This document shows, piece after piece, positions 45,875 through 55,117 of a stretch of 64,000 nucleotides of DNA. The stretch lies in NCBI RefSeq assembly GCF_001434815.1, contig NZ_AZDU01000004.1:1-64000 (forward strand), in the 5' to 3' direction. Below the pieces are notes generated by a model. It did no database searches. It was not told where the DNA came from and saw only the letters and a program-made list of their open reading frames with translations. This DNA is from Lactobacillus equicursoris DSM 19284 = JCM 14600 = CIP 110162. Lineage in GTDB: Bacteria > Bacillota > Bacilli > Lactobacillales > Lactobacillaceae. Each line of letters begins with the position of its first letter. Position 1 is the first letter of the stretch. The position numbers and the translations under genes were made by a program.

Positions 45875-46783
45875 GTGCAGACATCATGTACTGCTCATGG
45901 GAAAGTTATTTTAATTGGGGAACATTCTGTTGTTTACGGCTATGATGCCTTGGCCATGCCCATCAAGGCCCTCCACATCAAGACGAGTGTGGAAGACTTT
46001 GATGAGCTTTACATGGATACCAAGCTCTATCATGGTCCTTTTTTTGCCGCACCTGACGATTATAACGGCTTAAAGTACGTGCTAAAGACTCTTTTTGCCA
46101 AAAGTGGCAAGGAAGCTAAAGTAAAGGTGACTTACAAAGGCGAAATTCCAATGGAACGCGGCTTTGGTTCTTCTGCTACCGTTGCCTTAGGCACGACCGT
46201 GGCCCTAAGCAAGTACCTGGGCCTAGACTTGACTGAGCAAGAAATCATGGACATCACCAACCAAGCCGAAACCATCAACCATGGCAAGGCCTCAGGCCTA
46301 GACGCAGCCACAGTCAATTCAGACTACCTGGTTTTCTTCAATAAGAAAGACGGAATCCGCAAACTGACCGCCAGTCTTGGCGCCACCCTCTTGATCATGG
46401 ACACAGGTAACCTGGGCAATACGAGAGAAGCCGTCACCATGGTGCATGACCTCTTAGAAAAGGATCCAGCAGCTAAAAAGAACATGGCTCGACTAGGCCA
46501 ATTAGCTGACCTGGTCAAAGCAGCCTGGTTCAAGCAAGACCGACAAGCCATCGGCAGCTACTTTAACGAAGCTCAAAACATCCTAGCCTCTTTCGGGATT
46601 TCGACCCCAAAGATTGACCAAATGTGCCAAATTGCTAAAAGCAATGGTGCTCTTGGCTGCAAGCTGTCAGGTGGCGGTCTGGGCGGGATCGTCATTGCCC
46701 TGTGCGATGACTCTGCCACTGCCAACAAAATTGCTAGCCAATGCCAAGACTTAATCAGTGACTATTGGATCGAAAAGATCTAA
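45875..46783 (+). CDS. mvk: Mevalonate kinase
   Basis: The 302-residue GHMP kinase phosphorylates mevalonate, the first of three ATP-using steps to isopentenyl diphosphate. It has HGKVILIGEHSVVYGYDALAMPI in outline at the start, the ATP-binding PMERGFGSSATVALG near residue 92, and the C-terminal KLSGGGLGGIVIALC. The start is GTG with GAGGTGATT upstream. It heads mvk-mvaD-mvaK2-fni. The upper mevalonate enzymes (HMG-CoA synthase and reductase) are not in the window. Confidence 0.95.
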   Translation: MQTSCTAHGKVILIGEHSVVYGYDALAMPIKALHIKTSVEDFDELYMDTKLYHGPFFAAPDDYNGLKYVLKTLFAKSGKEAKVKVTYKGEIPMERGFGSSATVALGTTVALSKYLGLDLTEQEIMDITNQAETINHGKASGLDAATVNSDYLVFFNKKDGIRKLTASLGATLLIMDTGNLGNTREAVTMVHDLLEKDPAAKKNMARLGQLADLVKAAWFKQDRQAIGSYFNEAQNILASFGISTPKIDQMCQIAKSNGALGCKLSGGGLGGIVIALCDDSATANKIASQCQDLISDYWIEKI

Positions 46784-46819
46784 AATATCAGCTTAAAACA
46801 ATAGAAAGCGTAAAAAATT

Positions 46820-47779
46820 ATGAGTAAGACTTCTCGCGCCCACACCAATATTGCCCTCATTAAATATTGGGGCAAAAAAGATGCCAAGTTGCGCCTTCCT
46901 TTAATGTCTAGCCTGTCCATGACCTTGGATGCCTTTTACAGTGATACTCAAATCGAAGATAGTGACCAAATGTCTTTTTCATTAAACGGCAAACAGATTG
47001 CTGATAAATCAGCAGACCGCGTTTTTTCCTACATTAAGTTGATGCAGGACCGCTATGGCGTCTCTGGCAACTTGGCCATCAAGTCTGACAACCACGTGCC
47101 AACGGCAGCCGGTTTGGCCTCTTCTAGCTCGGCCTTTGCGGCTCTAGCTGCGGCCTTTGCTGACCACTACCACTTAGATGTCGATAAGCGCGAGCTCTCT
47201 CGTATGGCCCGGATGGGGTCAGGATCAGCCTCTAGATCTATCTTTGGTGGCTTCGCCGTTTGGCAAAAAGGCGACAGCGATGAAAGTTCATATGCCTATG
47301 CCCTTGACGAGCACCCACAAATGGATTTAAAGCTCTTAGCCGTTGAATTAAATGACCAGCCAAAGAAGGTTTCCTCAACCAAGGGCATGGAACTGAGCAA
47401 GACCTCTCCTTTTTACCAGCTGTGGCTTGACCGCAATGACCAAGAAATTGCCGACATGGAAGCTGCCATCAAGGCTCAGGACTTCACTAAACTGGGTTCT
47501 TTAGCAGAATTAAATGCTAGTGAGATGCACTCTTTGACCTTCACCGCTCAGCCTGGCTTTACCTATTTTGAGCCTAAGACCATTGAGGCCATTAAGCTAG
47601 TGCAAGAACTGCGGGAAAAAGGCCTTGAATGCTACTACACCATTGATGCTGGTCCAAATATCAAGATCCTCTGCCAGGAAAAGAATTCTAAAGATATCGT
47701 TAATAATTTTGCCTTGGCCTTTGATAGTGTTAAGATTATTGAGGCAGGTTTTGGTCCAGGAGTAACTCTACTAGACTAA
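46820..47779 (+). CDS. mvaD: Diphosphomevalonate decarboxylase
   Basis: The 319-residue enzyme converts diphosphomevalonate to isopentenyl diphosphate. Family landmarks are AHTNIALIKYWGKKDAKLRLPL at the N-terminus in outline, HVPTAAGLASSSSAFAALA near residue 95, MARMGSGSASRSIFGGF near 133, and YTIDAGPNIKILC near 275. Length is normal. It is the second gene of the operon, 36 bp after mvk. Confidence 0.95.
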   Translation: MSKTSRAHTNIALIKYWGKKDAKLRLPLMSSLSMTLDAFYSDTQIEDSDQMSFSLNGKQIADKSADRVFSYIKLMQDRYGVSGNLAIKSDNHVPTAAGLASSSSAFAALAAAFADHYHLDVDKRELSRMARMGSGSASRSIFGGFAVWQKGDSDESSYAYALDEHPQMDLKLLAVELNDQPKKVSSTKGMELSKTSPFYQLWLDRNDQEIADMEAAIKAQDFTKLGSLAELNASEMHSLTFTAQPGFTYFEPKTIEAIKLVQELREKGLECYYTIDAGPNIKILCQEKNSKDIVNNFALAFDSVKIIEAGFGPGVTLLD

Positions 47780-47836
47780 AACTTGTTTAGTTATATAATA
47801 GACAAAGAAACTTAAAAGAATAAGAGGAAGAGTTTT

Positions 47837-48919
47837 TTGATTACTGAAAAAGCACCAGGGAAGCTTTATATTGCAGGTGAATATGCTGTTTTGGAACAAG
47901 ATTGCCCAGCAATCTTAGTCGCTTTAGACCAGTACGTTAGGGTCTCCATTAAGAGGAGCGCTAGCGACACTGGTTTAATCCATTCAAAGCAGTATTCACA
48001 AGATTCAATTCACTGGGTACGGCAAGGATCAAAGATGGTGATTGACAATCGTGACAATCCCTTCGAATACATCCTGTCCGCTATTTCATTCACTGAAAGA
48101 TACTGCTTGGAAAAGAACGTAAAGATGGACGTCTACGATTTGTTCGTCAACTCCGATCTGGACTCCGCCGACGGCAAGAAGTACGGTTTAGGTTCCTCTG
48201 CTGCGGTAACGGTAGCCACGGTTAAGGCCATCTTACACTTTTACGGCGTTAAGGCCACCAAGGACCTAGTTTACAAGCTTTCTACAATTTCTCACTATTC
48301 TGTTCAAGGCAACGGGAGCGCTGGCGACATTGCGGCTAGCGTTTATGGCGGCTGGATTGCCTACCAAACCTTTAATAAGACTTGGCTGGCTGAAGAATTA
48401 GCTGCTAAGCGTCTCTCAGACGTGGTCAGTGAAGCTTGGCCAGGGCTGAAGATCCAAGAATTGGTTCCGCCAGAAGGCATGGATCTCTTGGTTGGTTGGA
48501 GCCAGCAACCCGCTTCTACCTCACGTTTAGTTGACAAGACCAATGCCAACAAGAAGAATCTTAAGGCTGAATATGCTAAATTCCTGGAAGATTCCAGAAA
48601 CTGCGTCTTGAAGATGATCAAGGGCTTTGAAGAAAACAACATCAAGCTGATTCAAAAGCAGATCGCAGTTAACAGACGTCTTTTGCAGCATTTTGCAGCC
48701 ATCAACAATATTGCAATTGAAATTCCGCGGTTGACTGAGTTAATCGAAATCGCCAACAAGTTTGGCGGTGCAGCTAAGACTAGTGGTGCCGGTAACGGCG
48801 ACTGCGGGATTGTCATCGTCAACCAGGATACCAATGTTGACCTCTTAAGAAGAGAATGGCTTAAGAACAACATCCTGCCTTTGGAATTTCATATCCACCA
48901 TTCCGAACTAACATTTTAA
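47837..48919 (+). CDS. mvaK2: Phosphomevalonate kinase
   Basis: The 360-residue GHMP kinase makes diphosphomevalonate. It shows KAPGKLYIAGEYAVLE at the N-terminus, GKKYGLGSSAAVTVATVKAIL in outline near residue 117, NGSAGDIAASVYGGWIAY near 155, and TSGAGNGDCGIVIV near 315. The start is TTG with AGAGGA eight bases upstream. Gene order mvk-mvaD-mvaK2-fni is the standard Gram-positive lower mevalonate cluster. fni follows after 10 bp. Confidence 0.95.
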   Translation: MITEKAPGKLYIAGEYAVLEQDCPAILVALDQYVRVSIKRSASDTGLIHSKQYSQDSIHWVRQGSKMVIDNRDNPFEYILSAISFTERYCLEKNVKMDVYDLFVNSDLDSADGKKYGLGSSAAVTVATVKAILHFYGVKATKDLVYKLSTISHYSVQGNGSAGDIAASVYGGWIAYQTFNKTWLAEELAAKRLSDVVSEAWPGLKIQELVPPEGMDLLVGWSQQPASTSRLVDKTNANKKNLKAEYAKFLEDSRNCVLKMIKGFEENNIKLIQKQIAVNRRLLQHFAAINNIAIEIPRLTELIEIANKFGGAAKTSGAGNGDCGIVIVNQDTNVDLLRREWLKNNILPLEFHIHHSELTF

Positions 48920-48929
48920 GAGGATCGCC

Positions 48930-49952
48930 ATGTCACAACGATCAATCAGAAAAGAAGAACATCTGGCGTTAACGCAGATGTTTTTTAATGCAAAGAAAAC
49001 GAATTCCTTTGACCAAGTCCAGCTCTTGCGGCCAGCCTTGCCAGAAAGCAAGGTGGATCCAGCGGTCATCAAGACCAACTGGTTCGGCAAAGAGTTAGAC
49101 GCCCCCTTCTTCATCAACGCCATGACGGGCGGTTCTGAAAAGTCCAAAGAAGTCAACCAGAATCTTGGTAGATTAGCAGCTAAGCACCACCTGGCACTTG
49201 CCTTAGGGTCAGCCAGCATCCTCGCCAAAGAAGCAGATCAACTGGAATCTTTCTACGTTGCACGCGAAGCCAACCCTGATGGGCTCTTATTTGCTAATGT
49301 CAACCCTTTGACGCCGGTTGAGGCCACGGTAAAAATCGTGAATGACCTCAAGGCTGATGCCTTACAAATTCACCTAAACGTCGCTCAAGAAGCAGCCATG
49401 CCGGAAGGCGACCGAGACTTTATCTGGCTCGACCGGATGAAGGCAATCAAGGATGCCGTCGATGTACCGATCATTGTTAAAGAAGTTGGCAATGGCCTAG
49501 ACCCAACATCCATCAAGACCCTGCAAAAAGCCGGCTTTGAATGGTTCGACCTGGGCGGGGCCGGCGGCACCAACTTTGCTCAGATTGAGAACTCAAGAAA
49601 CGCCTCCCCGCTTCATGCTTTAGACTACGTTGGCTTGCCAACTGCCCTGGCCGCTTTATTAGCTGCTCCTTTGACCGACAATTTAATCGTGTCAGGTGGC
49701 GTCAGAGAGCCGATGGACGTGATGAAGAGTTTAGCTCTAGGCGGCAAGTACGTCGGTGTGGCCAACCACTTCTTGCACACCTTGCTCAGCGAAGGTAAAG
49801 ATAGTCTGGACGAGGAAATTGCCAAGTGGAAGAGCGACCTAACCATGCTTTTTGCTCTTTATGGTCAAAAGGTTCAACCGGTTAAGGTGCCATATTACCT
49901 TGATCTAGAGTTAAAGAGCCAATACGATCAACTCAAGGACCAGATTTGTTAA
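48930..49952 (+). CDS. fni: Type 2 isopentenyl-diphosphate delta-isomerase
   Basis: This 340-residue FMN- and NADPH-dependent enzyme interconverts IPP and DMAPP. Landmarks are an N-terminal RKEEHLALTQMF, FINAMTGGSEKSKEVNQNLG near residue 63, DALQIHLNVAQEAAMPEGDRDF in outline near 138, VKEVGNG, and the FMN-phosphate GGAGGTNFAQIE near 208. It is unrelated to the Nudix-type type 1 isomerase. AGAGG precedes the ATG. A terminator follows. Confidence 0.95.
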   Translation: MSQRSIRKEEHLALTQMFFNAKKTNSFDQVQLLRPALPESKVDPAVIKTNWFGKELDAPFFINAMTGGSEKSKEVNQNLGRLAAKHHLALALGSASILAKEADQLESFYVAREANPDGLLFANVNPLTPVEATVKIVNDLKADALQIHLNVAQEAAMPEGDRDFIWLDRMKAIKDAVDVPIIVKEVGNGLDPTSIKTLQKAGFEWFDLGGAGGTNFAQIENSRNASPLHALDYVGLPTALAALLAAPLTDNLIVSGGVREPMDVMKSLALGGKYVGVANHFLHTLLSEGKDSLDEEIAKWKSDLTMLFALYGQKVQPVKVPYYLDLELKSQYDQLKDQIC

Positions 49953-49968
49953 CTAAGTTTTTAATTTT

Positions 49969-49985
49969 AAAGCGCGAAGCGCTTT
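49969..49985 (+). terminator. Terminator of the mevalonate operon
   Basis: aaagcgc and gcgcttt pair around a GAA loop, followed by a run of T. It is 16 bp after the fni stop. Confidence 0.85.
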
Positions 49986-50032
49986 TTTTATTTTAATAAA
50001 CATTGTAGTAACACTTAGGCTTGTTTGTATAT

Positions 50033-50383
50033 TTAACTATCATCGTCATTTTGATCGTCCCCGCTCCAGATGCTGCCGTCGCCGAATAGCCCTGGGTCAG
50101 AATCATTTGGCCGTTCGAAGCCAAAAAAGGAAAAGAGATCGGTATTGATGGTTGGTAGACCCGCAACATCAGTAATTTCCGTAATATAAGTTAAGACCTC
50201 AAAACCGCTATCTGGAACCATCACCTCGTACTCCGGATTTTCGGTATCAAAAATGATAAAGTCATCAAAGTAGAGCTGCAAGAACTCAGCCAGGCTCTCA
50301 TCTTCTTTTAGCCGAGTCGTAATATGATATTCCCATTCATCCGAGGGACAAGTAAAGTGAATGCATATTTCTTGATTGTTCAT
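50033..50383 (-). CDS. Hypothetical acidic protein
   Basis: This 116-residue protein is strongly acidic. It starts MNNQEICIHFTCPSDEWEYH and ends in an Asp-rich tail (GDDQNDDDS). No family, signal peptide or membrane segment is recognised. It has a good GAAGGGAAG ribosome binding site. It stands alone between the mevalonate and fatty-acid operons on the minus strand. Confidence 0.6.
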   Translation of the reverse strand: MNNQEICIHFTCPSDEWEYHITTRLKEDESLAEFLQLYFDDFIIFDTENPEYEVMVPDSGFEVLTYITEITDVAGLPTINTDLFSFFGFERPNDSDPGLFGDGSIWSGDDQNDDDS

Positions 50384-50608
50384 CGTCTTCCCTTCTATCC
50401 TTTCTATTCAAACTTGAACCTGTGTTCTGTTTCTTCAACTCAAATAGTAGCACCGTTCGCATGTCGAATGCAATGCGAACAAAAAATTGATTTTTTAATT
50501 CACTAAGTAAAAAAACTATTGTTTAATGGTAAGCTTTTTAAATTAATCATCAGCAAAAGGACCAATAGATCCACCTAAAAAGCAGTCCTCAAATAATTTA
50601 CCTAAAAC

Positions 50609-50651
50609 AAAAGATCCAGACTTCTGCAACAAACAGAATCCTAGATCTTTT
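50609..50651 (-). terminator. Terminator of the fab-acc-birA operon
   Basis: aaaagatccagacttctg and cagaatcctagatctttt pair with few mismatches around a CAACAAA loop. On the minus strand the T-rich ATCTTTTGTTTT follows. The remaining 50384-50608 is AT-rich and shows no gene. Confidence 0.8.
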
Positions 50652-50674
50652 TACGTTTATTTTTTCAAAACCTA

Positions 50675-51367
50675 TCAAGCAAAGTTGACCTTGGTCACTT
50701 CACCGCTATTAATATGCAAAATTTTCCCGTCACTAGCCAAAAGGAGGCATCCCTGGTCGTCGATATCTTGAACGATCCCAGACATGCTCCCGTGCCCCAG
50801 CTGCAGGGTCACCTGCTTACCGGTCAAATAAGACAGGCGGCGGTAGTCTGCCAAAATCTGCGAATCTGCTTTGGCCGCAGCTAATACCGCCTGCCCCATC
50901 TGGACAACAAAGTCACGATCAAAGTCGGCACCAGGCAAGAGGCTTGCTGCTTTTTCAGCAAGCTCTTCAGGAAAGAGCTCAATCCCAATATTGACGCCAA
51001 CGCCAACGACATAGTAGCCCAAGACTTTTTCCGTCAAGATGCCGCCAATCTTATGACCATCCAAATAAAGGTCATTGACCCACTTGAGGCGCAAGCGCGA
51101 ATTACCGGACCAATCCATCAAGAGTTCTGCCGCTTTAACCCCGACGGCCAGGGTCAAAATTTGCGAATCCTGCACCATTTTTTCTGGCAGGGCCACCGTC
51201 AAGTAAAGCCCCCGGGCAGGTGAATAAAAGGCCCGTCCTTGCTTGCCATAGCCGGCAGTTTGCCGCTTAGCGCAAATGGCAAAAGCTTCCATGCTCTCCC
51301 CGCGCTTAATCCGCTCTTTGACCAAGTCCTGAGTCGACGTGACCTCATCTAAAAAGGCGATCTTCAT
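50675..51367 (-). CDS. birA: Biotin-[acetyl-CoA-carboxylase] ligase, no HTH domain
   Basis: The 230-residue enzyme attaches biotin to AccB. It has FLDEVTSTQDLVKE, the nucleotide loop TAGYGKQGRAFYSP near residue 52, LKWVNDLYLDGHKIGGILTE near 98 in outline, and a C-terminal beta domain. It begins directly with the catalytic domain, so it is not a repressor-type BirA. It is the last gene of the fatty-acid operon. Its start overlaps the fabI stop (TAATG). Its target AccB is encoded 4.2 kb upstream in the same operon. Confidence 0.92.
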   Translation of the reverse strand: MKIAFLDEVTSTQDLVKERIKRGESMEAFAICAKRQTAGYGKQGRAFYSPARGLYLTVALPEKMVQDSQILTLAVGVKAAELLMDWSGNSRLRLKWVNDLYLDGHKIGGILTEKVLGYYVVGVGVNIGIELFPEELAEKAASLLPGADFDRDFVVQMGQAVLAAAKADSQILADYRRLSYLTGKQVTLQLGHGSMSGIVQDIDDQGCLLLASDGKILHINSGEVTKVNFA

Positions 51368-52131
51368 TAGGACAGGTGCACTCCCTTGTCAACATAGATT
51401 ACGTCGCCAGTTAAGCCGGTTGACAAGTCGCTGACCAAAAAGGCGCAGGCGTTACCCAGTTCTTCTAAGGTAACGTTGACGCCATCAACCGTCCGGCTTT
51501 GGGCTTCTTTTAGCAGCTCTTTGTGGCCGCCAATCCCGGTTACTGCTAAGGTTTTCATCGCCCCAGCTGAAATGGCGTTAACGCGGACGCCTTGTTCACC
51601 AAGGTCGCGGGCCAAATAACGAACACTGCTTTCTAGAGCCGCCTTGGCAATGCCCATGGTGTTGTAGTTGGGCACAGCACGGGTTGAGCCCATAAAGGTT
51701 AAGGTAACAAGGGCAGCAGGATTTTTTAACAAATCTTGCTTTTCAGCTTCTTTAGCAACCGCTAAAAGAGAATAGCTGGACACGTTTTGGGCGGTCAAGT
51801 AGCCATCCCGGGTAGAATTGAGAATTGACCCTTCTAGTTCCCCTTTCGGCGCAAACGCAATAGCGTGAACGATCCCGTCCACCTGACCAAAGCGGCTCTT
51901 AATCTGGCTAAAAGCCGCCTCAATGCTCTCATTGCTAGCCACGTCACACTCAATTAGTTTATCTTCGGTCAATCCCAGCTTTTCCAGGCCCTTTTTCAGC
52001 CGGTCATTTTGGTAGGTGTAAATGACCTCTGCCCCTTGCGCTGACATCTGCTTGGCACAGCCCCAAGCAATGGAGCGCTGGTTGGCCACGCCCATCACAA
52101 CGATTTTTTTACCTGTTAAAAATCCTGACAT
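51367..52131 (-). CDS. fabI: Enoyl-[acyl-carrier-protein] reductase FabI
   Basis: The 254-residue short-chain dehydrogenase completes each elongation cycle by reducing enoyl-ACP with NAD(P)H. It has KIVVMGVANQRSIAWGCAKQ at the cofactor site, and the active-site Tyr-x6-Lys in NYNTMGIAKAALESS. SYSLLAVAKEA and a C-terminal TGDVIYVDKG agree with FabI. Streptococci use FabK in this place, so the FabI type is informative. AGGTGAG precedes the ATG. Confidence 0.94.
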   Translation of the reverse strand: MSGFLTGKKIVVMGVANQRSIAWGCAKQMSAQGAEVIYTYQNDRLKKGLEKLGLTEDKLIECDVASNESIEAAFSQIKSRFGQVDGIVHAIAFAPKGELEGSILNSTRDGYLTAQNVSSYSLLAVAKEAEKQDLLKNPAALVTLTFMGSTRAVPNYNTMGIAKAALESSVRYLARDLGEQGVRVNAISAGAMKTLAVTGIGGHKELLKEAQSRTVDGVNVTLEELGNACAFLVSDLSTGLTGDVIYVDKGVHLS

Positions 52132-52139
52132 TTTCTCAC

Positions 52140-52907
52140 CTAAAATTTCCTAAAGCGTTCATGCCGTCTGGCGAGTAGTTCCTCACTAGACAAGGCCTGA
52201 AGCTTTTTTATTTCCTGACTTAAAACTTGATCAATTTCTCGGCACTGCACTTGCTTGTCTTGGGCAAAAGGAATTACTCCTTCAACCACGCCGTCTTCCA
52301 GCAGCTTGTCTGGCGTCAGCCCCAATAGCTCAGCGGCTTCAGCGCTCCGGCCAGCATCCTTCCACAAAATGGAGGCAAAGCCTTCAGGCGACAGAACCGA
52401 ATACATGGAGTACTTCAGCATGAAGACCTCGTCCCCGCAAGCTAGAGCCAGCGCCCCGCCGCTGCCACCTTCGCCGTAGATGACGGTGATAATTGGCGTT
52501 GGCAACTGGCCCAGCTCTAAAAGGTTCCTGGCAATAGCCTGCCCCTGCCCGTAACGCTCTGCCTTTTTGCCAGGATAAGCACCAGCCGTATCGACAAAAA
52601 GCAGAACCGGCCGGCCAAAATGGGCCGACTGCTTGGCCAGGCGCAAGGCCTTGCGGTAGCCAGAAGGAGACGGCTGACCAAAGTGCTTCTTCATCCGCTC
52701 TTCTAGATTTTTCCCCCGACTGGTCATGATCGCCGTTACCGGCTGACCGTGAAATGTCGCGATCCCGCCGACAATGGCTGGGTCGTCTCCGTAGGCGCCA
52801 TCGCCATGCAGCTCGAAAAAGTCAGGAAAAAGGTATTCGCGAATTTCCTGGTCCGTGATCTTGTTGCTAGACCGGGCAGCTCTAACCGTTTCAATTGCCT
52901 GATTCAT
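52140..52907 (-). CDS. accA: Acetyl-CoA carboxylase carboxyltransferase subunit alpha
   Basis: About 255 residues form the alpha half of the carboxyltransferase that makes malonyl-CoA with AccD. Key segments are FFELHGDGAYGDDPAIVGGIA, VTAIMTSRGKN, FVDTAGAYPGKKAERYGQ near residue 105, and YGEGGSGGALALACGD near 150. It lacks the long N-terminal helical extension of E. coli AccA. The ATG at 52907 has GGAGG five bases upstream and lies inside the end of accD (17-bp overlap). The ATG at 52919 has no ribosome binding site. Confidence 0.93.
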   Translation of the reverse strand: MNQAIETVRAARSSNKITDQEIREYLFPDFFELHGDGAYGDDPAIVGGIATFHGQPVTAIMTSRGKNLEERMKKHFGQPSPSGYRKALRLAKQSAHFGRPVLLFVDTAGAYPGKKAERYGQGQAIARNLLELGQLPTPIITVIYGEGGSGGALALACGDEVFMLKYSMYSVLSPEGFASILWKDAGRSAEAAELLGLTPDKLLEDGVVEGVIPFAQDKQVQCREIDQVLSQEIKKLQALSSEELLARRHERFRKF

Positions 52908-53745
52908 AACGACCTCCATTCTTTAAGAACCACGAAATCGTAGCTTTTTCTTCCTGCCGGCTAACAATCGCATCGATAAAACCATGCCGCATGACCGTTT
53001 CGGCATCCTGGGCGTCTTTAGCCAATTTTTCATGGATGGTCTGCTCAATCACCCGGCGGCCAGCAAAGGCTGCCATGGCCCGGGGCTCAGCAAAGGTGTA
53101 GTCGCCCTCGCTGGCAAAGCTGGCGGTCACCCCACCCGTTGTCGGGTCAGTCAAGACCACGATGTAGGCTAGACCTGCTTTTTTCAGCTGGGCCACCGCG
53201 TTTGACACCTTGGCCATCTGCATCAGGGAAAAAATTCCTTCCTGCATCCTCGCCCCGCCGGAGGCGGTAAACAGCACCACCGGCAATTTCCCAGCAATGG
53301 CCCGTTCAAACATCCGTGTGATTTTTTCACCAGTTGCCTGGCCCAGAGACCCCATGATGAAGGTGGGATCCATGATGCCTAAGGCAGCCTTTTGCCCGCC
53401 AAAGTCGGCTATGCCGGTCCAGACGCTTTCCTTTAGGCCCGAATGTTTCTCGCCCTTGGCAATTGTTTGCTCATAACCTGGGAAATGAAGTGGGTCTGCT
53501 GGACTAATCCCTACATCCCATTCTTCATAATCGTCGACCAGCCATTCTAGACGCTTTTTGGCAGAAATGCGAGAGCCATAGTCACAAGAGGGACAAGTCA
53601 TATACTCATCCAGTTGGTCGCGGAAGATCACCCGCTGACACTTAGGACAGCGCAGGAGGAAGTCGTCTGGCACCTGGTCCCAGGTGGACTGATCAGTTTT
53701 TACATGCCGGCCTGACAGGGTATTATTTTTTTCAAACAGCTGCAT
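52891..53745 (-). CDS. accD: Acetyl-CoA carboxylase carboxyltransferase subunit beta
   Basis: The 284-residue beta half has an N-terminal C4 zinc ribbon (CPKCQRVIF then CPSCDYG; residues 34-57). A crotonase-like domain contains ASGGARMQEGIFSLMQMAK near residue 155 and DPTTGGVTASFASEGD near 190. It works with AccA. AAGGAGG precedes the ATG. The start overlaps the accC end by 14 bp. Confidence 0.95.
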   Translation of the reverse strand: MQLFEKNNTLSGRHVKTDQSTWDQVPDDFLLRCPKCQRVIFRDQLDEYMTCPSCDYGSRISAKKRLEWLVDDYEEWDVGISPADPLHFPGYEQTIAKGEKHSGLKESVWTGIADFGGQKAALGIMDPTFIMGSLGQATGEKITRMFERAIAGKLPVVLFTASGGARMQEGIFSLMQMAKVSNAVAQLKKAGLAYIVVLTDPTTGGVTASFASEGDYTFAEPRAMAAFAGRRVIEQTIHEKLAKDAQDAETVMRHGFIDAIVSRQEEKATISWFLKNGGRYESGN

Positions 53746-55108
53746 CGCAGTCCTCCTTCCACTTCGGTAAAAATTCGCTCTCTAGATAGGTATTGGTAAA
53801 AGTTTCCTTGCCAAAAATCGGATCAGCCAGGATGGCCAGGTGCAGGTTCTGGTTGGTGGTGACGCCGCGCAAGACCAGCTCGCTTAAGAGCCGCTCCATC
53901 CGGGCAATCGCCGCCTCCCGGTTTTCGCCCAAAGCCACCACCTTGGCCAGCATGGAATCGTAAAAGGGCGAAACGGTCATGCCCTGGTAGAGGGCCGAGT
54001 CGATCCGCATTCCCGGATTGCCCACTGGCAAAAAGAGGTAGTCAACCTTGCCAGTGCTTGGCATGAAGCCGTTTTTGGCGTCTTCAGCGTTGATCCGGCA
54101 TTCGATAGCGTGGCCTCTAGGCGCTAGATCCTCTTGCTTAAAAGGCAGCTCCTCTCCAGCTGCCACCAAGATCTGGGCCTTGACCAGGTCGATCCCGGTC
54201 ACCATTTCGGTTACCGTGTGCTCAACCTGGAGCCGCGTATTCATTTCCATGAAGTAGCAATTATGGTCTTGATCCATCAAGAACTCGATGGTCCCGGTGT
54301 TGACGTAGTCAGCTGCTTTGGCCGCCTTGACCGCGATTTGGCCAAGTTTTTCCCGTTCTTCGTCAGATAAAAGCTCGCAGGGGCTTTCTTCGATCACCTT
54401 TTGCTTGCGTCTTTGCAGAGAACAGTCTCTTTCAGGGAAGTAGACGGTATGGCCAAAGGCATCCCGGAAAATCTGGACTTCGATGTGCTTAACATTGAGG
54501 AGCGCTTTTTCCAGATACATGGAATCGTCGCCAAAAACCTGCCGGGCTTCGGTTTGGGCTACCGACAGGGATTCGTCCATCTCGCTTTCGCTAGCCACCT
54601 GCCGGATCCCCTTGCCGCCGCCACCAGCCGCAGCTTTTAAAAGAACTGGGTAGCCCACTTCGGCCGCGATCTTTTTAGCCTCTTGGCTGTCATGAATAAA
54701 GCCGGGACTGCCTGGGGTCACGGGCACGCCATTTTGGGCCATTAATTGTCTTGCATGCTCCTTGTTGCCCATGGCGTCAATGGTGTCAGCGCTCGGGCCG
54801 ATAAAAGTGATCCCGCAAGATTCACATAAACGAGCAAACTCGCTGTTTTCTGACAAAAAGCCATATCCTGGGTGGATGGCTTCGGCGCCTGTCCCGACAG
54901 CAGCGGCGATAATATTTTTCATATTCAAGTAAGAATCCCCAACCCGGGGACCGCCCACGCAGACGGCTTCATCGGCCAGCTGCACGTGCAGGCTCTCCCG
55001 GTCAGCGCTTGAATAAATGGCGACTGACTGGATCCCCATTTCTTTTAAAGTCCGGATCACCCGGACTGCGGCTTCGCCCCGGTTGGCGACTAGAATTTTC
55101 TTAAACAT
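53732..55108 (-). CDS. accC: Biotin carboxylase subunit of acetyl-CoA carboxylase
   Basis: The roughly 458-residue ATP-grasp enzyme carboxylates biotin on AccB. Landmarks are FKKILVANRGEAAVRVIRTL at the start, HPGYGFLSENSEFA, the Gly-rich KAAAGGGGKGIR near residue 158, EKALLNVKHIEVQIFRD in outline, FMEMNTRLQVEHTVTE near 285 and RGHAIECRINAED near 330. These ATP-grasp residues are intact, unlike those of the CarB homologue in this window. The ATG at 55108 is preferred to the GTG at 55117. Confidence 0.95.
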   Translation of the reverse strand: MFKKILVANRGEAAVRVIRTLKEMGIQSVAIYSSADRESLHVQLADEAVCVGGPRVGDSYLNMKNIIAAAVGTGAEAIHPGYGFLSENSEFARLCESCGITFIGPSADTIDAMGNKEHARQLMAQNGVPVTPGSPGFIHDSQEAKKIAAEVGYPVLLKAAAGGGGKGIRQVASESEMDESLSVAQTEARQVFGDDSMYLEKALLNVKHIEVQIFRDAFGHTVYFPERDCSLQRRKQKVIEESPCELLSDEEREKLGQIAVKAAKAADYVNTGTIEFLMDQDHNCYFMEMNTRLQVEHTVTEMVTGIDLVKAQILVAAGEELPFKQEDLAPRGHAIECRINAEDAKNGFMPSTGKVDYLFLPVGNPGMRIDSALYQGMTVSPFYDSMLAKVVALGENREAAIARMERLLSELVLRGVTTNQNLHLAILADPIFGKETFTNTYLESEFLPKWKEDCDAAV

Positions 55109-55117
55109 GCAACTCAC